The notes under the pieces are model-generated. The model was not told the origin of the DNA. It was given only the letters and a program-made list of their open reading frames with translations, and did no database searches. This document shows, piece by piece, positions 17,228 to 25,834 of a DNA stretch of 64,000 nucleotides; within the stretch, counting starts at the first letter, position 1; every line of letters begins with the position of its first letter. This DNA comes from Microlunatus phosphovorus NM-1 (lineage in GTDB: Bacteria; Actinomycetota; Actinomycetes; Propionibacteriales; Propionibacteriaceae), in contig NC_015635.1 of assembly GCF_000270245.1 (NCBI RefSeq), positions 3,286,001-3,350,000 on the forward strand. Direction: 5' to 3'. Position numbers and translations under genes: made by a program.

Positions 17228-17937
17228 CGTCGGCTCCCCTCGTGCACTGTCAGGCCGCGGTCTCGCGCGTACTCAGCCAGCAGGTTCCGCAGCTGGTTGC
17301 GGCCGCGGTTGAGCCGAGACATCACGGTCCCGATCGGGGTGCCCATGATCTCGGCGATCTCCTTGTAGGAGAAGCCTTCGACGTCGGCCAGGAACACGGC
17401 CAGCCGGAAGTCCGGCGCCAGCTGCTGCAGTGCCTCTTTCACATCGGAGTCGGGCAGGTGCTCCAGGGCGACCGTCTCGGCCGACTTCAGGCCCGACGAG
17501 GTGTGCGACTCGGCTCGCGCCAGCTGCCAGTCGTCGACGTTCTCGCCGTCGGCGATCTGCGGCTGCCGCTGCTTCTTGCGATACGAGTTGATGTAGGTGT
17601 TGGTCAGGATCCGGTAGAGCCACGCCTTGAGGTTGGTGCCCGGCGTGAACTGGTGGAAGGACGCGTACGCCTTCGCGAACGTCTCCTGCACCACATCCTC
17701 GGCGTCCGAGGGGTTTCGGGTCATCCGCAGTGCGGCGGCATAGAGCTGATCGATGAACGGCAGCGCCTCGGCCTCGAACCGAGCGTGCCGTTCCTCAGCT
17801 GTCTCGGTGGCCAGATCGACGGGTTGGTCGTGCGGCTCGCTGGCGCTCGTAGTGCTCTCTGGGTGCTCGCCGGCGCTCGTGGGGCTCGAACTAGTCGGAA
17901 GGATCATCACGTACGAGCGTACCGGCGCGTCGCTCAT
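17224..17937 (-). CDS. sigR: redox-stress ECF sigma factor SigR/SigH
   Basis: An ECF sigma factor: region 2 ([21 protein letters not shown], then [16 protein letters not shown] and [19 protein letters not shown]) and region 4 ([37 protein letters not shown]). It directs transcription of thiol and proteostasis genes under oxidative stress. The frame is open back to 18009, but a SigR-type promoter at 17991-18017 lies within that part, so the true start must be downstream; ATG 17937 (MSDAPVRSY) is chosen, with ATG 17907 possible. The N-terminal extension of about 35 residues is Ser/Thr-rich and low-complexity. Cotranscribed with rsrA. Confidence 0.93.
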   Translation of the reverse strand: MSDAPVRSYVMILPTSSSPTSAGEHPESTTSASEPHDQPVDLATETAEERHARFEAEALPFIDQLYAAALRMTRNPSDAEDVVQETFAKAYASFHQFTPGTNLKAWLYRILTNTYINSYRKKQRQPQIADGENVDDWQLARAESHTSSGLKSAETVALEHLPDSDVKEALQQLAPDFRLAVFLADVEGFSYKEIAEIMGTPIGTVMSRLNRGRNQLRNLLAEYARDRGLTVHEGSRR

Positions 17938-17990
17938 GGCGAGCGTCGGCGTCTCCGGACGCTCACAGGTGACTGCGTTCACACCGAATC

Positions 17991-18017
17991 CAACGCGATA
18001 GGAACGCACTTATTCCC
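17991..18017 (-). promoter_or_regulatory. SigR/SigH-dependent promoter of sigR-rsrA
   Basis: On the minus strand GGGAAT (18017-18012) is followed after 17 bases by GTTGG, with CGTT at 17995-17992. This fits the SigR/SigH consensus GGAA(T)-N17-20-CGTT. It lies upstream of the sigR start and implies autoregulation. Confidence 0.75.
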
Positions 18018-18059
18018 GCCTGTGCGTTCCTCAGCCACACCGGGTGCTGTGAGCACGAT

Positions 18060-18113
18060 TTCTGTCGAGCTAACCGTGAGCTAACCGGAACTCGTGAGGC
18101 TTGCTCGACAGAA
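18060..18113. repeat. 11-bp perfect inverted repeat (TTCTGTCGAGC / GCTCGACAGAA)
   Basis: TTCTGTCGAGC at 18060-18070 and its exact complement at 18103-18113 enclose a 32-base centre that itself has GAGCTAACCG twice. It lies between the end of the minus-strand hydrolase gene and the sigR promoter, so it may be a terminator without a T-run or a regulator site. Confidence 0.5.
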
Positions 18114-18144
18114 GTTTGGGTTCCCAGCTTGAGCGCGGGCTGGC

Positions 18145-18864
18145 TCAGCCGGAGCGGGCCGAACTCACCGTCTCGACCAGTCGGAGGGCGCTCGCCACGA
18201 CCAGCGAGCGTACGTCGGCGGGTCGGAACTCCGCTCGGGCGAGCGTCTTGAACGAGTGATCCGCGCCCGGCACCGGCACCACCTCAATTCCCGATCCGCT
18301 GGCCGCACCCGCCGTTGCCAGGACCGACGTCAGCTCCTCGGCGCTGCCGAAGGTGTCGCGAGTGCCCTGCAGCACCAGGCGGGGCACGGTCGGGGCCAGC
18401 AGTTCGGCCAGCCTGGACTTCTCCGGGCGGCCGGGCAGGTGCAGCGGGAACGCCAGACAGAGCACGCCGACAGCACCCAACGCCTCCGCCGTGCGGCAAG
18501 CAACCCGTGCCCCGGCGCTACGACCCCCGACTATCAGAGCCAGGCCGGCCAGCCCGGGCCGCTGCACCAGCTCTTCGACAGCGGCCAACCATGCGATGTC
18601 GAGACGCTGCGGCGGAGTCGCCACCTTCCGCCCGGCCAGGCGCCACGGTTGCTCGAACCGGGCCACACTGATCCCGTGGGCAGGCAGCGCCCCCGCCAGC
18701 AGGGCGAGATCCATCGCCGTGACCCCACCGCCGGCACCGTGCCCAAGCGCCACCGCCGCCCGCGGGCTCGCGGCGAGATCAAGGTGCCAGCGCCCGGGCC
18801 CCTCGGGCGTCTCGACCTCGTACGCGGTCGTTCCGGCCGCCGGGCTCACAGCGGCCGGGCTCAC
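18145..18864 (-). CDS. alpha/beta-hydrolase, KANL3/Tex30 (dienelactone-hydrolase-like) type
   Basis: 239 residues. The oxyanion GHGAGGG lies near residue 41, the nucleophile in GGRSAGAR near 113, an acid in QGTRDTFGS near 168 and the histidine in GADHSFK near 207, giving a complete Ser-Asp-His set. There is no signal peptide, so it is cytoplasmic; the substrate is unknown. Its GTG overlaps the stop of the SRAP gene (GTGA), so it is the last gene of that operon. The same general area of mycobacterial genomes carries a hydrolase near sigH. Confidence 0.8.
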   Translation of the reverse strand: MSPAAVSPAAGTTAYEVETPEGPGRWHLDLAASPRAAVALGHGAGGGVTAMDLALLAGALPAHGISVARFEQPWRLAGRKVATPPQRLDIAWLAAVEELVQRPGLAGLALIVGGRSAGARVACRTAEALGAVGVLCLAFPLHLPGRPEKSRLAELLAPTVPRLVLQGTRDTFGSAEELTSVLATAGAASGSGIEVVPVPGADHSFKTLARAEFRPADVRSLVVASALRLVETVSSARSG

Positions 18865-19682
18865 AGCAGAGTTCCCTGGATCGGGTCCGCAGCCGAGGAG
18901 TCGTCGCCTGCTGCGTCCTCGGCTGCCAGCGGCAGGAGCAGGCTCGGGTCGTTGTTGCTCACCGAGTTGACCGAGGTCGACACCGCGTACGCCTCCAGTG
19001 CCGCAGGTTCGGTCACCTGCAACAGTTCCAGCGCGGCCTCCGGCGCGGTCAGTCTCGGATCGAGCCAGGCGTCCCAGGAGGCGCGCGGCACCACCATCGG
19101 CATTCGATCGTGAATGTGGCCGACGGCGTCGGTGGCTACGGTCGTGATCACCGAGCAGGTCCGCAGCCAGGCCGAATCGTCGGCGCGGTCCTTGCTCGGG
19201 TCTCGCCAGATCTCGTAGATGCCGGCCATCACCAGCAGGCTGCCGTCGGCGCGATGGATGAAGAACGGCTGCTTCTTGCCCCGGCCTGCCCTACCGGTGC
19301 GCCCGGCTGGACTCCCGAGGAGCTGATCGGTCGCTTCCGGGCTGTACCACTCATAGAAGCCGTCCGCCGGAAGCAGGCACCGGCGACTCGCGAAGGCTCG
19401 CCTGAACGAGGGCTTCTCGGCCACCGTCTCGACCCGAGCATTGATCAGCCGTGCGCCACCCTTGGCGTCCTTCGCCCACGACGGCACCAGTCCCCACACC
19501 AACGGGCTCAACCGACGTGTGATGTGGTCATCGACCTTCGATCGCCGCTCCAGCACCGCCGGCACCGCCACGGTCGGCGCGACGTTGTAGTCCGGCCCAG
19601 GCAGATCGCCGAGGATCTCTTCGATGTCGAACTCGTCGACCAGCGTCTCCGGCCGACTGGTCGAGGCATAGCGACCGCACAT
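18861..19682 (-). CDS. SRAP/HMCES (YedK) abasic-site protection protein
   Basis: 273 residues starting MCGRY: after Met removal Cys2 is the catalytic residue that forms a thiazolidine link with abasic sites in single-stranded DNA. Other family blocks are present: NARVETVAEKPSFRRAF, RRCLLPADGFYEWY and the histidine in GHIHDRMPMV. It shields abasic sites from cleavage at forks. Position upstream of aroA-rsgA (on the opposite strand) matches Rv3226c in Mycobacterium. An insert of about 20 residues rich in Gly/Arg (SPAGRTGRAGRGKK) lies after the YEW block. Confidence 0.93.
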   Translation of the reverse strand: MCGRYASTSRPETLVDEFDIEEILGDLPGPDYNVAPTVAVPAVLERRSKVDDHITRRLSPLVWGLVPSWAKDAKGGARLINARVETVAEKPSFRRAFASRRCLLPADGFYEWYSPEATDQLLGSPAGRTGRAGRGKKQPFFIHRADGSLLVMAGIYEIWRDPSKDRADDSAWLRTCSVITTVATDAVGHIHDRMPMVVPRASWDAWLDPRLTAPEAALELLQVTEPAALEAYAVSTSVNSVSNNDPSLLLPLAAEDAAGDDSSAADPIQGTLL

Positions 19683-19692
19683 GCTTTAGAAC

Positions 19693-20358
19693 CTACCGGC
19701 GCGGGTTGGGGCAGATCACGAGGTTGGAGAAGAAGGCTTCGGTGCCGATGTCGACGAACAGACCGATGTCGCCGGTGCGCACCGCAGCCTTCGGTTCGCT
19801 GACGGTGAGTGCGGTCACGCCGTTGACGGTGGCGATCACGGCGTCCGTCGTGACCGAGAGACGGAGCGTGATCCATTCTCCGGGGCCGATGTCGAGCCCG
19901 GTCTCGTAGCGACCGTCGGGATAGACCTCGCGCAGCCGGTCGAACGGCCACTCGGGGTAGGCGAAATACTGGACGGCGCGCTGATCGCGGGGTGCCGGCG
20001 GACTGACCTTGGCGCCGTTGAGCGGGCGCAGGTAGACGCTCTCGAAGCTGTCGCGCCCAGGACTGACCCGGTACGCGAGACCGGCGAACGCGCGGGCATC
20101 GGACATCCAGATGCCGTTGAGCCGGCTCCAGATCTCGACCTGGATGGTGCCAGTGGTGAAGTCGGCGGGAATGATCAGGAAGGTCGGCTGGTCGATGTAG
20201 TCGACACCGGGCCGGCCGTGCAGGCTGATCTCATCCAGCAGTTCGACCCGGACCGCAGCACGGCCGTCGATCTCGGCGGGCCGGGCGGTGACACCGTGGG
20301 GTATGGCCCCGGCGGGCACCTCGGTGAGGTGGTAGCTGATCGTGGGCTCGCGAGTCAT
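19693..20358 (-). CDS. conserved hypothetical protein, concanavalin-like fold suspected
   Basis: 221 residues, no signal peptide or membrane span. It is rich in alternating hydrophobic strands (TFLIIPADFTTGTIQVEIWS, VIATVNGVTALTV, DIGLFVDIGTEAFFSNL), a pattern seen in beta-sandwich lectin/glucanase-like (concanavalin) domains such as the DUF1080 group. A YFAYPEWPFDRLREVYP stretch is distinctive. The ATG overlaps the stop of the marR gene (ATGA), so it is coregulated with that repressor. I cannot assign a reaction. Confidence 0.6.
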   Translation of the reverse strand: MTREPTISYHLTEVPAGAIPHGVTARPAEIDGRAAVRVELLDEISLHGRPGVDYIDQPTFLIIPADFTTGTIQVEIWSRLNGIWMSDARAFAGLAYRVSPGRDSFESVYLRPLNGAKVSPPAPRDQRAVQYFAYPEWPFDRLREVYPDGRYETGLDIGPGEWITLRLSVTTDAVIATVNGVTALTVSEPKAAVRTGDIGLFVDIGTEAFFSNLVICPNPRR

Positions 20359-20777
20359 GTACGCGTCCTTTCCGGTTCCAGCCGCGTCTGGAGTCTTCGC
20401 AGCGCGGCAGTCATCGTGTGGATGTCTTCCCCGCCGACCGCCCGAGCCACAGCCTCATCGCACACCGCGGACGCCGAAGCCAGCGCCTGCTGACCGGACT
20501 CGGTCAAGGCGATCAGCGACGAGCGACGATTGGCGGGGTTCGATCGCCTGGCGGCCAATCCGTCTCGTTCGAGTCGGTCGACCAGCTTGCTCGCCGCCCC
20601 GACGGTGATGCCGATGTCGTCACTGAGGTCCTGCACGCGGGCCTGGCCGTCGTGACGGCCCAGCACCCGGAGCGCGAACAGCTGACCGAGCTGGATCTGA
20701 CCCTGCCGAGCCAGCTCCTGGTCCACCGCATTCCACAGGCTCACCTCGTAGCGCACCAAGGCGTCGAAGAAGTCCAT
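20355..20777 (-). CDS. MarR-family transcriptional regulator
   Basis: 140 residues with the winged-helix MarR core: LFALRVLGRHDGQARVQDLS, the recognition helix GAASKLVDRLERDGLAARR and the wing NPANRRSSLIALTESG. It should act as a dimeric repressor relieved by a small ligand or oxidant. GGGAG six bases before the ATG is a good ribosome site. A perfect 18-bp palindrome 41 bp upstream (20819-20836) is the obvious operator and would also cover the promoter of the divergent DoxX gene. It leads a two-gene operon with the hypothetical protein downstream. Confidence 0.9.
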   Translation of the reverse strand: MDFFDALVRYEVSLWNAVDQELARQGQIQLGQLFALRVLGRHDGQARVQDLSDDIGITVGAASKLVDRLERDGLAARRSNPANRRSSLIALTESGQQALASASAVCDEAVARAVGGEDIHTMTAALRRLQTRLEPERTRT

Positions 20778-20818
20778 TCCCAGCTCCCTAACCCACCACC
20801 GACATCATCACGAGGAAC

Positions 20819-20836
20819 TATATTCCTAAGAATATA
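20819..20836. promoter_or_regulatory. probable MarR operator
   Basis: TATATTC-CTAA-GAATATA is a perfect palindrome with 7-bp arms, strikingly A+T-rich against the surrounding GC-rich DNA. It lies in the 117-bp gap between the divergent marR and DoxX genes, as expected for an autorepressed MarR divergon. Confidence 0.75.
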
Positions 20837-20894
20837 CAGCGATTTGACGAAGGTCGATGTTGGCCTGCCACCCTGGGCACGGTAGGAATGGGTC

Positions 20895-21719
20895 ATGACG
20901 TTGCTTCGTTCCGCTGCTCGCACGATGCTGGCCTCCTACTTCATCGTCAGCGGGGTGAAGGCTGTCCGCAATCCAGAGGCGCTGGTCCCGGCGGCCGAGC
21001 CGTTGGTCGACACGGTCGTCCCCCAGGTGCAGCGGTTCGCGCCGGAACAGGTCGGCGAGCTGGTGCCGACGGACGCCAAGACCTGGATCCGCATCAATGG
21101 AGTCCTCGAGCTCGCCGGCGGCCTCGCTCTCGCCACCGGCAAGGGCCGTCGCCTGGGTGCCAGCCTGCTGGCGCTCTCTCTGGTGCCCACGACGATCGGC
21201 AAGTACCCGTTCTGGCGACACAGCGACCCCGCCGAGCGAGCCGCCGCCAAGGAGCATTTCCTGAAGAACGTCAGCCTGCTGGGTGGTGTGCTGATCGCCT
21301 CCCGCGACACCGAGGGCAAACCGAGCCTCGGCTGGCGCGCCAACCAGACCAGACAACAGTTGACAGCCGATACCAAGAAGGCGCAGCGGAAGGTGGGCAA
21401 GGAGACCAAGCAGCTCACTGACGCAGCGCTGGCTGAGGGCGCGCTGCTGGTGGGCGCGGTCGTCGGCGGTTCCCAGAAGGCTCGCAAACAGCTCACCGCC
21501 ACCGGCAAGAGCGCGACCAAGCAGGCCGTCGTGGCCAAGGACGCGGCTGCCAAGGCGGCGCGACAGGCGCAGCAGGATGCCGCCAAGCGGGCCCGGCAGG
21601 CTCAGCACGAGGCGAGCCGGCTCGCCAAGGCGGCCGGGAAAGAGGTCAGCAAGCAGTCGGCAGCAGCCAAGAAGGCCGCGGCCGAGTTCGCCGAGAACAT
21701 CCAGCTGGGCGAGAACTGA
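20895..21719 (+). CDS. DoxX-family membrane protein with Lys/Ala-rich helical tail
   Basis: 274 residues. The first 140 form a DoxX-type four-helix membrane domain (RTMLASYFIVSGVKAVRNP, INGVLELAGGLALATGKGRR). The C-terminal 120 residues are a long, highly charged Ala/Lys/Gln helix (KKAQRKVGKETKQL, KDAAAKAARQAQQDAAK) resembling histone-like or coiled-coil tails. DoxX proteins act in redox or thiol stress in mycobacteria; the tail's role is unknown, though binding to nucleic acid or to membrane phosphates is possible from charge. It is divergent from marR across a shared palindrome and just upstream of aroA. Confidence 0.8.
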   Translation: MTLLRSAARTMLASYFIVSGVKAVRNPEALVPAAEPLVDTVVPQVQRFAPEQVGELVPTDAKTWIRINGVLELAGGLALATGKGRRLGASLLALSLVPTTIGKYPFWRHSDPAERAAAKEHFLKNVSLLGGVLIASRDTEGKPSLGWRANQTRQQLTADTKKAQRKVGKETKQLTDAALAEGALLVGAVVGGSQKARKQLTATGKSATKQAVVAKDAAAKAARQAQQDAAKRARQAQHEASRLAKAAGKEVSKQSAAAKKAAAEFAENIQLGEN

Positions 21720-21790
21720 GCCCGGTGTCGGCGATTCACTCGGCGAATTCACTCCGGTGACCAGCCAGTCCCCGCGTAGACTCCCCGGCT

Positions 21791-23137
21791 GTGTCGACCA
21801 CCGCTGAGACCGTGACCGTCGCCCCTCCCGGCCCGTGGCCCGCCCCGATGGCGCCGGTGCCCATCCGCGCCACCGTACGGGTGCCGGGATCGAAGTCGCA
21901 GACCAACCGAGCCCTGGTGCTGGCGGCGCTGTCCGACGGCCCGTCCACCATCGTCAACGGCCTGGACGCCCGCGACACCCGGCTGATGCGCGACGGCCTT
22001 CGCGCGCTGGGAGTCCAGATCGAGGAGTCCGGCGACAGCTGGCGAATCACCCCGCCGGGGGCCTTCACCGGCGGCACGGTCGACTGCGGCCTGGCCGGCA
22101 CCGTGATGCGATTCCTGCCCCCGCTGGCTGCCCTGGCCGACTCCCCTGTCGCCTTCGACGGCGACGAGCAGGCGTACGCGCGACCGATGGGGCCGCTGCT
22201 CGACGGTCTGGCCGCGCTCGGGGTGACCGTGTCCGGCGAGTCGCTCCCCTTCACGGTGACCGGGACCAGTGCGCTGGCGGGCGGTGTGGTGACCATCGAC
22301 GCCTCGACCTCCAGCCAGTACGTCTCCGGGCTGCTGCTGATCGGCGCCCGGCTCGCCGACGGGCTCGACCTGCGGCATGCCGGCGAGTCGTTGCCATCGC
22401 GGCCGCACATCGCCATGACCGTGGAGATGCTGCGTGCCCGCGGCGTGCAGATCGACGACAGCGAGACCGATCGCTGGGTGGTGAGCCCGGGACCGATCGC
22501 GGCCGCGGATGTCATCATCGAGCCGGATCTGTCGAATGCGGCCCCGTTCCTCGCGGCCGCCGCCATCACCGGTGGTGCGGTGACGGTGCCGCACTGGCCC
22601 TCGGAGAGCAATCAGCCGGGCATGCGGCTGCCGCACATCCTGCAGCAGTTCGGCGCCGATGTGACCTACGACGAAGACGGGTCGATCATCGTCGAGGGCA
22701 CCGACGAGATCGACAACATCGAGATCGATCTGCGCGACGTGAGCGAGCTGACCCCGGTAGTGGCCGCGCTTGCGGCGCTGGCCGCTGACACCAGCCATCT
22801 CAACGGGGTCGGGCACATCCGTGGGCACGAGACCGATCGGCTCACGGCGATCGCCACCGAGCTGGAGTCGCTGGGTGCCCGAGTGCGGGTGCATCACGAC
22901 GGGCTGGTGATCCATCCCCGGCTGTTGGGTGGCGGCACCTGGCACACCTACGCGGATCATCGAATGGCGCACGCCGGGGCCTTGCTCGGGCTGGTGGTCG
23001 CCGACATCGTGCTCGATGACGTCGCCTGCACCGACAAGACGATGCCCGAGTTCGTCGCCCTGTGGGAGCAGATGCTGGCCGACTCGGTCGCCGCATCCAC
23101 CGCGGAGATCTCCGCTGAGTCTGCCGAGTTGGCCTGA
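21791..23137 (+). CDS. aroA: 3-phosphoshikimate 1-carboxyvinyltransferase (EPSP synthase)
   Basis: 448 residues, slightly long because of an N-terminal Pro-rich extension of about 22 residues. The PEP/shikimate-binding block VPGSKSQTNRALVLAAL holds the catalytic lysine at residue 35; the second signature is GLAGTVMRFLPPLAAL, and a C-terminal RGHETDRLTAIATELESLG matches the family. It makes EPSP in aromatic amino-acid synthesis. GTG start. The aroA-rsgA-hisN order is the conserved actinobacterial one. Confidence 0.96.
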   Translation: MSTTAETVTVAPPGPWPAPMAPVPIRATVRVPGSKSQTNRALVLAALSDGPSTIVNGLDARDTRLMRDGLRALGVQIEESGDSWRITPPGAFTGGTVDCGLAGTVMRFLPPLAALADSPVAFDGDEQAYARPMGPLLDGLAALGVTVSGESLPFTVTGTSALAGGVVTIDASTSSQYVSGLLLIGARLADGLDLRHAGESLPSRPHIAMTVEMLRARGVQIDDSETDRWVVSPGPIAAADVIIEPDLSNAAPFLAAAAITGGAVTVPHWPSESNQPGMRLPHILQQFGADVTYDEDGSIIVEGTDEIDNIEIDLRDVSELTPVVAALAALAADTSHLNGVGHIRGHETDRLTAIATELESLGARVRVHHDGLVIHPRLLGGGTWHTYADHRMAHAGALLGLVVADIVLDDVACTDKTMPEFVALWEQMLADSVAASTAEISAESAELA

Positions 23138-23161
23138 TGGCCCGGATTCGCTGACCGCCAC

Positions 23162-24160
23162 GTGACGCAGCCCGGCCTTTACACAGACGAGCACGCCGCC
23201 TTCGAGCGGCCTCAGCGGCGGACCAGGCCGCGGACCAAGGACCGACCCGACTACTCCGATGCCGAGATCGGGCTGGTGATCACTGTCGACCGGGGCCGCT
23301 ATCGACTGCTGGTCAACGGGCGCGAGGTGGTGGCCACCAAGGCCCGTCAACTGGGCCGCAAGGGCGTCATCGTCGGCGACGAGGTGCGGGTGGTCGGCGA
23401 CACCAGCGGTGCCGAGGGCACCCTGGCCCGGATCGTCGAGGTCGAGCCGCGGCGTACCGTGCTGCGCCGCACTGCGGATGACGACGATCCCTACGAGCGG
23501 CCGATCGTGGCCAATGCCGATCAGCTGGTGATCGTGACGGCGCTGGCCGACCCGCCGCCGCGGACCGGCATGATCGACCGGATCCTGGTGGCCGGCTTCG
23601 ACGCCGGGCTGAAACCGCTGCTGTGCCTGACCAAGGCCGACCTGGCGCCGCCCGACGAGCTGCTGGCGCAGTACGGCCCGCTGGATGTCGCCATTCAGGT
23701 GACCCGACCCGGCGCAGACCTCAGCAGTCTGCGCGTGGCGTTGGCCGGGCATCGCAGCGTCTTCGTCGGCCACTCGGGGGTCGGCAAATCCACCCTGGTC
23801 AATGCCTTGATTCCTGGCGCGCTGCGGGCCATCGGCTCGGTCAACGAGGTCACCGGACGTGGTCGACACACCTCCACCTCCGCCATTGCGCTCCGGCTGC
23901 CGCCCGATCCAGCGATCAGCGGGGACCCGGGCTGGGTGATCGACACTCCGGGCGTACGGTCCTTCGGGCTGAGTCACGTGACCCCGCAGCGGATCGTGGC
24001 CGCCTTCGACGACCTCGCCGCCTTGGTCGCCGACTGCCCTCGTGGCTGCACCCACACCGGCAGCGAGCCGGAATGCGCCCTCGACGAAGCCGTCGGCCGA
24101 GGAGAGCTGTCTGAGGTGCGGCTGGAGTCGTTCCGCCGAATGATCGAGTCGGACCAGTAG
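23162..24160 (+). CDS. rsgA: ribosome small-subunit biogenesis GTPase RsgA
   Basis: 332 residues with the circularly permuted GTPase order: G4 LTKADL (near 157), then G1 GHSGVGKSTLVN (near 203) and G3 DTPGVRSFG (near 261). An N-terminal OB-like domain and a C-terminal zinc-binding Cys/His cluster (DCPRGCTHTGSEPEC) complete it. RsgA checks late 30S maturation. GTG start 24 bp after aroA. The Cys/His knuckle has one extra Cys (CPRGC) compared with the common pattern. Confidence 0.95.
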   Translation: MTQPGLYTDEHAAFERPQRRTRPRTKDRPDYSDAEIGLVITVDRGRYRLLVNGREVVATKARQLGRKGVIVGDEVRVVGDTSGAEGTLARIVEVEPRRTVLRRTADDDDPYERPIVANADQLVIVTALADPPPRTGMIDRILVAGFDAGLKPLLCLTKADLAPPDELLAQYGPLDVAIQVTRPGADLSSLRVALAGHRSVFVGHSGVGKSTLVNALIPGALRAIGSVNEVTGRGRHTSTSAIALRLPPDPAISGDPGWVIDTPGVRSFGLSHVTPQRIVAAFDDLAALVADCPRGCTHTGSEPECALDEAVGRGELSEVRLESFRRMIESDQ

Positions 24161-24170
24161 CGTACGACCC

Positions 24171-25055
24171 ATGTCCGGCCCCACTTCCCCTTCGACCTCC
24201 TCAGCTTCGACCGCGAGCGCGCCGACCGACCCTGCATTCCGCAATCTCACCGACGATCTGCGGCTGGCCCACCTGCTCGCCGACGATGCCGACTCGATCA
24301 CCACCAACCGGTTCAAAGCCCTCGACCTGCACGTGGTGTCGAAGCCGGATCTGACCCCGGTGACCGACGCCGACACCGCGGTGGAGGAGGCGCTGCGGCG
24401 TACGTTGTCCCGTGCGCGGCCCCGCGACGCGGTGCACGGGGAGGAATTGCCGGACACCGGATGGGGTCCGCGGCGCTGGGTGATCGACCCGATCGACGGC
24501 ACCAAGAACTTCGTGCGGGGCGTGCCGGTGTGGGCCACGCTGATCGCGCTGATGATCAACGACGAGGTGGCGGTGGGCGTGGTCTCCGCGCCGGCCCTGG
24601 GCCGGCGCTGGTGGGCCAGCCTGGGCGGCGGCGCGTACGCCGGCAAATCGCTGATGTCGGCGACACCTTGCCGGGTCTCGGACGTGGCGACGATCGAGGA
24701 CTCCTCGCTCAGCTACTCGTCGGTCTCCGGCTGGGTGGAGTCCGGGCGGGGGCAGCCGTTCGTCGACCTGATGCGGCGCTGCTGGCGGACCCGTGCGTTC
24801 GGCGACTTCTGGTCCTACATGCTGCTGGCCGAGGGAGCGGTCGACATCGCGTGCGAACCCGAACTGGCGCTGCATGACATGGCGGCCTGCTCGATCGTGG
24901 TCACCGAGGCCGGCGGTCAGTTCACCGACCTGACGGGGGTGCCCGGTCCTCGTGGCGGGAATGCGGTGGCGACCAACGGCCGACTGCATCAGGCGGTGCT
25001 GGAGCAACTCGCGTCGCCGGTCGAGGATCACGACGCACCGGATGCCGACGACTGA
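24171..25055 (+). CDS. hisN: histidinol-phosphate phosphatase, inositol-monophosphatase type
   Basis: 294 residues. Metal-site motifs of the IMPase family are present: HGEELP (near 90), the WVIDPIDGTKNFVRG block (near 103) and a late ALHDMAACSIVVTEAGG. The KNFVRG variant and its place after rsgA match HisN of mycobacteria and corynebacteria, which dephosphorylates L-histidinol phosphate. A Ser/Thr/Ala-rich N-terminus of about 20 residues is probably disordered. It starts 10 bp after rsgA. Confidence 0.9.
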   Translation: MSGPTSPSTSSASTASAPTDPAFRNLTDDLRLAHLLADDADSITTNRFKALDLHVVSKPDLTPVTDADTAVEEALRRTLSRARPRDAVHGEELPDTGWGPRRWVIDPIDGTKNFVRGVPVWATLIALMINDEVAVGVVSAPALGRRWWASLGGGAYAGKSLMSATPCRVSDVATIEDSSLSYSSVSGWVESGRGQPFVDLMRRCWRTRAFGDFWSYMLLAEGAVDIACEPELALHDMAACSIVVTEAGGQFTDLTGVPGPRGGNAVATNGRLHQAVLEQLASPVEDHDAPDADD

Positions 25056-25115
25056 GATGTGACGGCTGCGACTGGGCGCCGCAGACGCGGGGACCGGCCA
25101 GTGCAGAATGACGCC

Positions 25116-25832
25116 ATGCAGCTCACCCACACCTTTGATCTGCCGGCGCCGATAGATCAGGTCTTCGACGTCTTCGGCCAGCTGGACTTGCTGGCTCCGT
25201 GCTTCCCAGGAGCCACGGTGTGGGGGCGCGACATCGAGGTCTACCACGGTGCCGTCAAGATCAAGTTCGGTCCGTTCCCGCTGGTCTTCGAGGGCACGGC
25301 GCGGGTGGTCCGGATCGATGTCGCGGATCGTCGGATGGTGGTCAAGGCCAATGCCCGCGATCGGCGTGGCGTCGCCGCCGGCGCGGCGCGGGTCACGGCC
25401 ACCTTCCGGCCCGTGGGAACAGACGCGACCGCCGTGCAGGTGCTCACCGAGCTCGACCTGACCGGCCGACCGGCGCAGCTCGGCAGCGGGGTCATCACCT
25501 CGGTCAGCGACCGGCTGAAGGACCAGTTCGTCAGCTGTATCGGCGCCAAACTGGCCGCCGGACTGACCAATGAGCAGTCTGGGGCGGCAGCTGACGCGGT
25601 GACAGCGGACGGGAGCGAGATCGTGGGATCCACGGCGGACGTGGATCCTGCTGTGTCCTCGACGCGGGCCGGTTCGGAGCGGCCGACGTACGCATATTCA
25701 CCGCCACCGGAGTCTGCCCCACACCTGCAGGTGCTGCCCGACGTGGTCCGCACCTGGCTGCCCTGGCTGGCCGGCGCGGTCGGTGGAGTGGCGCTGCTGG
25801 TGTTCGTGGTGCGCCGGCTCCGGCATCGCTGA
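25116..25832 (+). CDS. SRPBCC-family (CoxG-like) protein with C-terminal membrane anchor
   Basis: 238 residues from the ATG at 25116. The first 145 residues form a START-like SRPBCC domain with the CoxG pattern: TFDLPAPIDQVFDVF, DLLAPCFPGATV and VSDRLKDQFVSCI. A low-complexity linker follows, and the last 30 residues are a transmembrane helix (WLPWLAGAVGGVALLVFVVR) with a basic tail. CoxG proteins are linked to maturation or membrane anchoring of CO dehydrogenase-type molybdoenzymes, but no such enzyme lies nearby, so the ligand is unknown. The frame is open upstream; this ATG gives the family N-terminus. Confidence 0.8.
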   Translation: MQLTHTFDLPAPIDQVFDVFGQLDLLAPCFPGATVWGRDIEVYHGAVKIKFGPFPLVFEGTARVVRIDVADRRMVVKANARDRRGVAAGAARVTATFRPVGTDATAVQVLTELDLTGRPAQLGSGVITSVSDRLKDQFVSCIGAKLAAGLTNEQSGAAADAVTADGSEIVGSTADVDPAVSSTRAGSERPTYAYSPPPESAPHLQVLPDVVRTWLPWLAGAVGGVALLVFVVRRLRHR

Positions 25833-25834
25833 GC

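Noticed and set aside
21749-24646. 965-codon minus-strand open frame
   Set aside because: Runs antisense across aroA, rsgA and hisN, which are all recognisable enzymes; the frame has no family features.
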